Shown here in pieces: positions 5,763 through 6,573 of a stretch of DNA of 6,573 nt; position 1 is the stretch's first letter, and each line of letters begins with the position of its first letter. Position numbers and translations under genes: made by a program. The notes beneath the pieces are model-generated. The model was not told the DNA's origin and did not search any database. It saw nothing but the letters and a program-made list of their open reading frames with translations. This stretch comes from Halovenus sp. (GTDB lineage: Archaea > Halobacteriota > Halobacteria > Halobacteriales > Haloarculaceae): the NCBI GenBank assembly GCA_003551945.1, contig PUNZ01000002.1:1-6573 (forward strand). The letters run 5' to 3'.

Positions 5763-6149
5763 ATGCGCACCAGTTTCAACATTCCCGATGACCTTCTCGC
5801 GGCGTTCGACGAGACCTGGCAAGCGGAAGGGCTTGAGTCGCGTTCTCGGGCGGTTCGAGAAGCAATGTCAGCGTACATTGAATCACACACCGAACTCGAA
5901 TCAGTATCAGGAGACGTAACCGCAGCGCTTGCGTTTGATTATCGCCATGAACCAGTGATTCGTGACTTGCATACAGTCCAGCACGAATTTCAGGATATCA
6001 TCAAAACCACAAGTCATACCCACGAGGGAAATTGGTGTCTGGAAACGATTTTCTGTCGTGGTGACGCCGAACGCATCCGAACGCTTGTCTACCAACTCAG
6101 AGATTTCGACGCCGTCAATCGGGTAAATGTACTCTTATTACGCCCGTAA
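5763..6149 (+). CDS. nikR: NikR-type nickel-responsive ribbon-helix-helix regulator
   Basis: 128 residues, a transcription factor expected to bind operator DNA when loaded with nickel. The N-terminal ribbon-helix-helix domain starts directly with the DNA-contacting strand (MRTSFNIP, 1-8, with Arg2 and Ser4), followed by two helices (9-22 and 26-41) containing SRSRAVREA. Residues about 52-128 form the ACT-like, metal-binding tetramerisation domain. It holds His74, His85, His87 and Cys92, matching the square-planar nickel ligands His76, His87, His89 and Cys95 of E. coli NikR. The last gap (H-x4-C) is one residue shorter than in E. coli (H-x5-C). ATG 5763 is chosen because NikR proteins begin at this strand; an in-frame GTG at 5688 would add 25 unconserved residues. 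AGGTGG 15 bases upstream is too distant to be a sure ribosome site, and I found no convincing TATA box. It lies near a nickel/cobalt transporter-like gene, its likely target, and converges on endA with a 22-base gap. Confidence 0.9.
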   Translation: MRTSFNIPDDLLAAFDETWQAEGLESRSRAVREAMSAYIESHTELESVSGDVTAALAFDYRHEPVIRDLHTVQHEFQDIIKTTSHTHEGNWCLETIFCRGDAERIRTLVYQLRDFDAVNRVNVLLLRP

Positions 6150-6171
6150 AATAACTCGATAGAGACGAAGA

Positions 6172-6573
6172 TCAGGGCGTCAACCGCTCAACCGAGAGCC
6201 ACTCGACTTCTTCGCCGACGAGTGCAAAGACCATCCGCTTTCTGACGCCGTGGGCTAGTCGGACATCGAGTGCAAGGTCACGCGGTGAGAAGACGTGGTC
6301 CGTCGGGACGACGCGAACGAGCAGTTCCGAGTGGCCCAAATTATCAACATCCGTCACATCCGCGTAGGTTCGGAAATCGGCCCCGAATTTGTAGCCGGTT
6401 TTCGGGACGACACCGGCTTCACGGAGCGTCCGGTAGGTGGTAAGCCGTCGGTCAAAGCGTTCGCCTTCAACCTCCCGGCCGCGTTCGAGAACCGCGTCGT
6501 GGCCGGCTTGCTTGCTGGAGGTATTGGGGACGTCACCGACAACCGTCAACAGTCCTTTCCCAGTCAGGTAGGC
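6172..6573 (-). CDS. endA: tRNA-intron endonuclease EndA, C-terminal 133 residues
   Basis: Cuts the bulge-helix-bulge at the exon-intron borders of precursor tRNAs (in haloarchaea notably pre-tRNA-Trp). Only the C-terminal part is in the window; the gene continues past the right edge. Haloarchaeal EndA is usually about 340 residues, with two tandem repeats, the second catalytic. The visible part is that second repeat: a linker/N-terminal subdomain, then YKFGADFRTY and HSELLVRV, then GVRKRMVFA. The catalytic triad is complete: Tyr at 6364-6366, His at 6331-6333 and Lys at 6238-6240. The His-to-Lys distance of 31 residues is the same as in the M. jannaschii enzyme. The C-terminus ends with EWLSVERLTP, as in the family, so the stop at 6172 is natural. 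It converges on nikR; no terminator is obvious in the 22-base gap. Confidence 0.96.
   Translation of the reverse strand, partial: AYLTGKGLLTVVGDVPNTSSKQAGHDAVLERGREVEGERFDRRLTTYRTLREAGVVPKTGYKFGADFRTYADVTDVDNLGHSELLVRVVPTDHVFSPRDLALDVRLAHGVRKRMVFALVGEEVEWLSVERLTP

Noticed and set aside
6364..6549. Internal TTG at 6549 as the start of a short EndA-like protein
   Set aside because: The frame stays open to the window edge and reads as continuous EndA sequence, so this is an internal Leu codon of a longer gene.

Overview
The window comes from a haloarchaeon (class Halobacteria). The proteins have the acidic Asp/Glu-rich composition of salt-in halophiles. The tryptophanyl-tRNA synthetase is of the archaeal type with a very acidic N-terminal extension. 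The tRNA-intron endonuclease is archaeal, and several genes have a TATA-like element about 28-33 bases before the start codon with no Shine-Dalgarno sequence, as expected for leaderless archaeal transcripts. I cannot name genus or species.

Layout. Bases 1-1710 hold two genes on the minus strand: a ketopantoate reductase (panE, coenzyme A precursor synthesis), then a short-chain dehydrogenase running off the left edge. Divergent from panE is trpS (1818-3404, plus). Converging on trpS is a histidine-loop nickel/cobalt transporter-like membrane protein (3462-4196, minus). Upstream of it, on the same strand but with its own promoter, is a 69-residue zinc protein with a RING/PHD-like ligand spacing (4295-4504). 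Divergent from that is an uncharacterised seven-helix membrane protein (4629-5675, plus), followed by a NikR-type nickel-responsive regulator (5763-6149, plus). The 3' end of endA (minus) enters from the right edge and converges on nikR.

How they fit together. trpS and endA are informational genes with a functional link: haloarchaeal pre-tRNA-Trp carries an intron that EndA removes before TrpRS can use the tRNA. Between their 3' ends lies about 2.8 kb of accessory DNA. It carries a probable nickel homeostasis pair (transporter plus NikR) surrounding a distinctly AT-richer segment with the zinc protein and the seven-helix protein in divergent orientation. That divergent pair shares a 124-base control region with two outward TATA boxes and a 9-bp dyad centred on one of them. 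It is the least understood part of the window.

No rRNA, tRNA, CRISPR array, insertion sequence or transposase was recognised.
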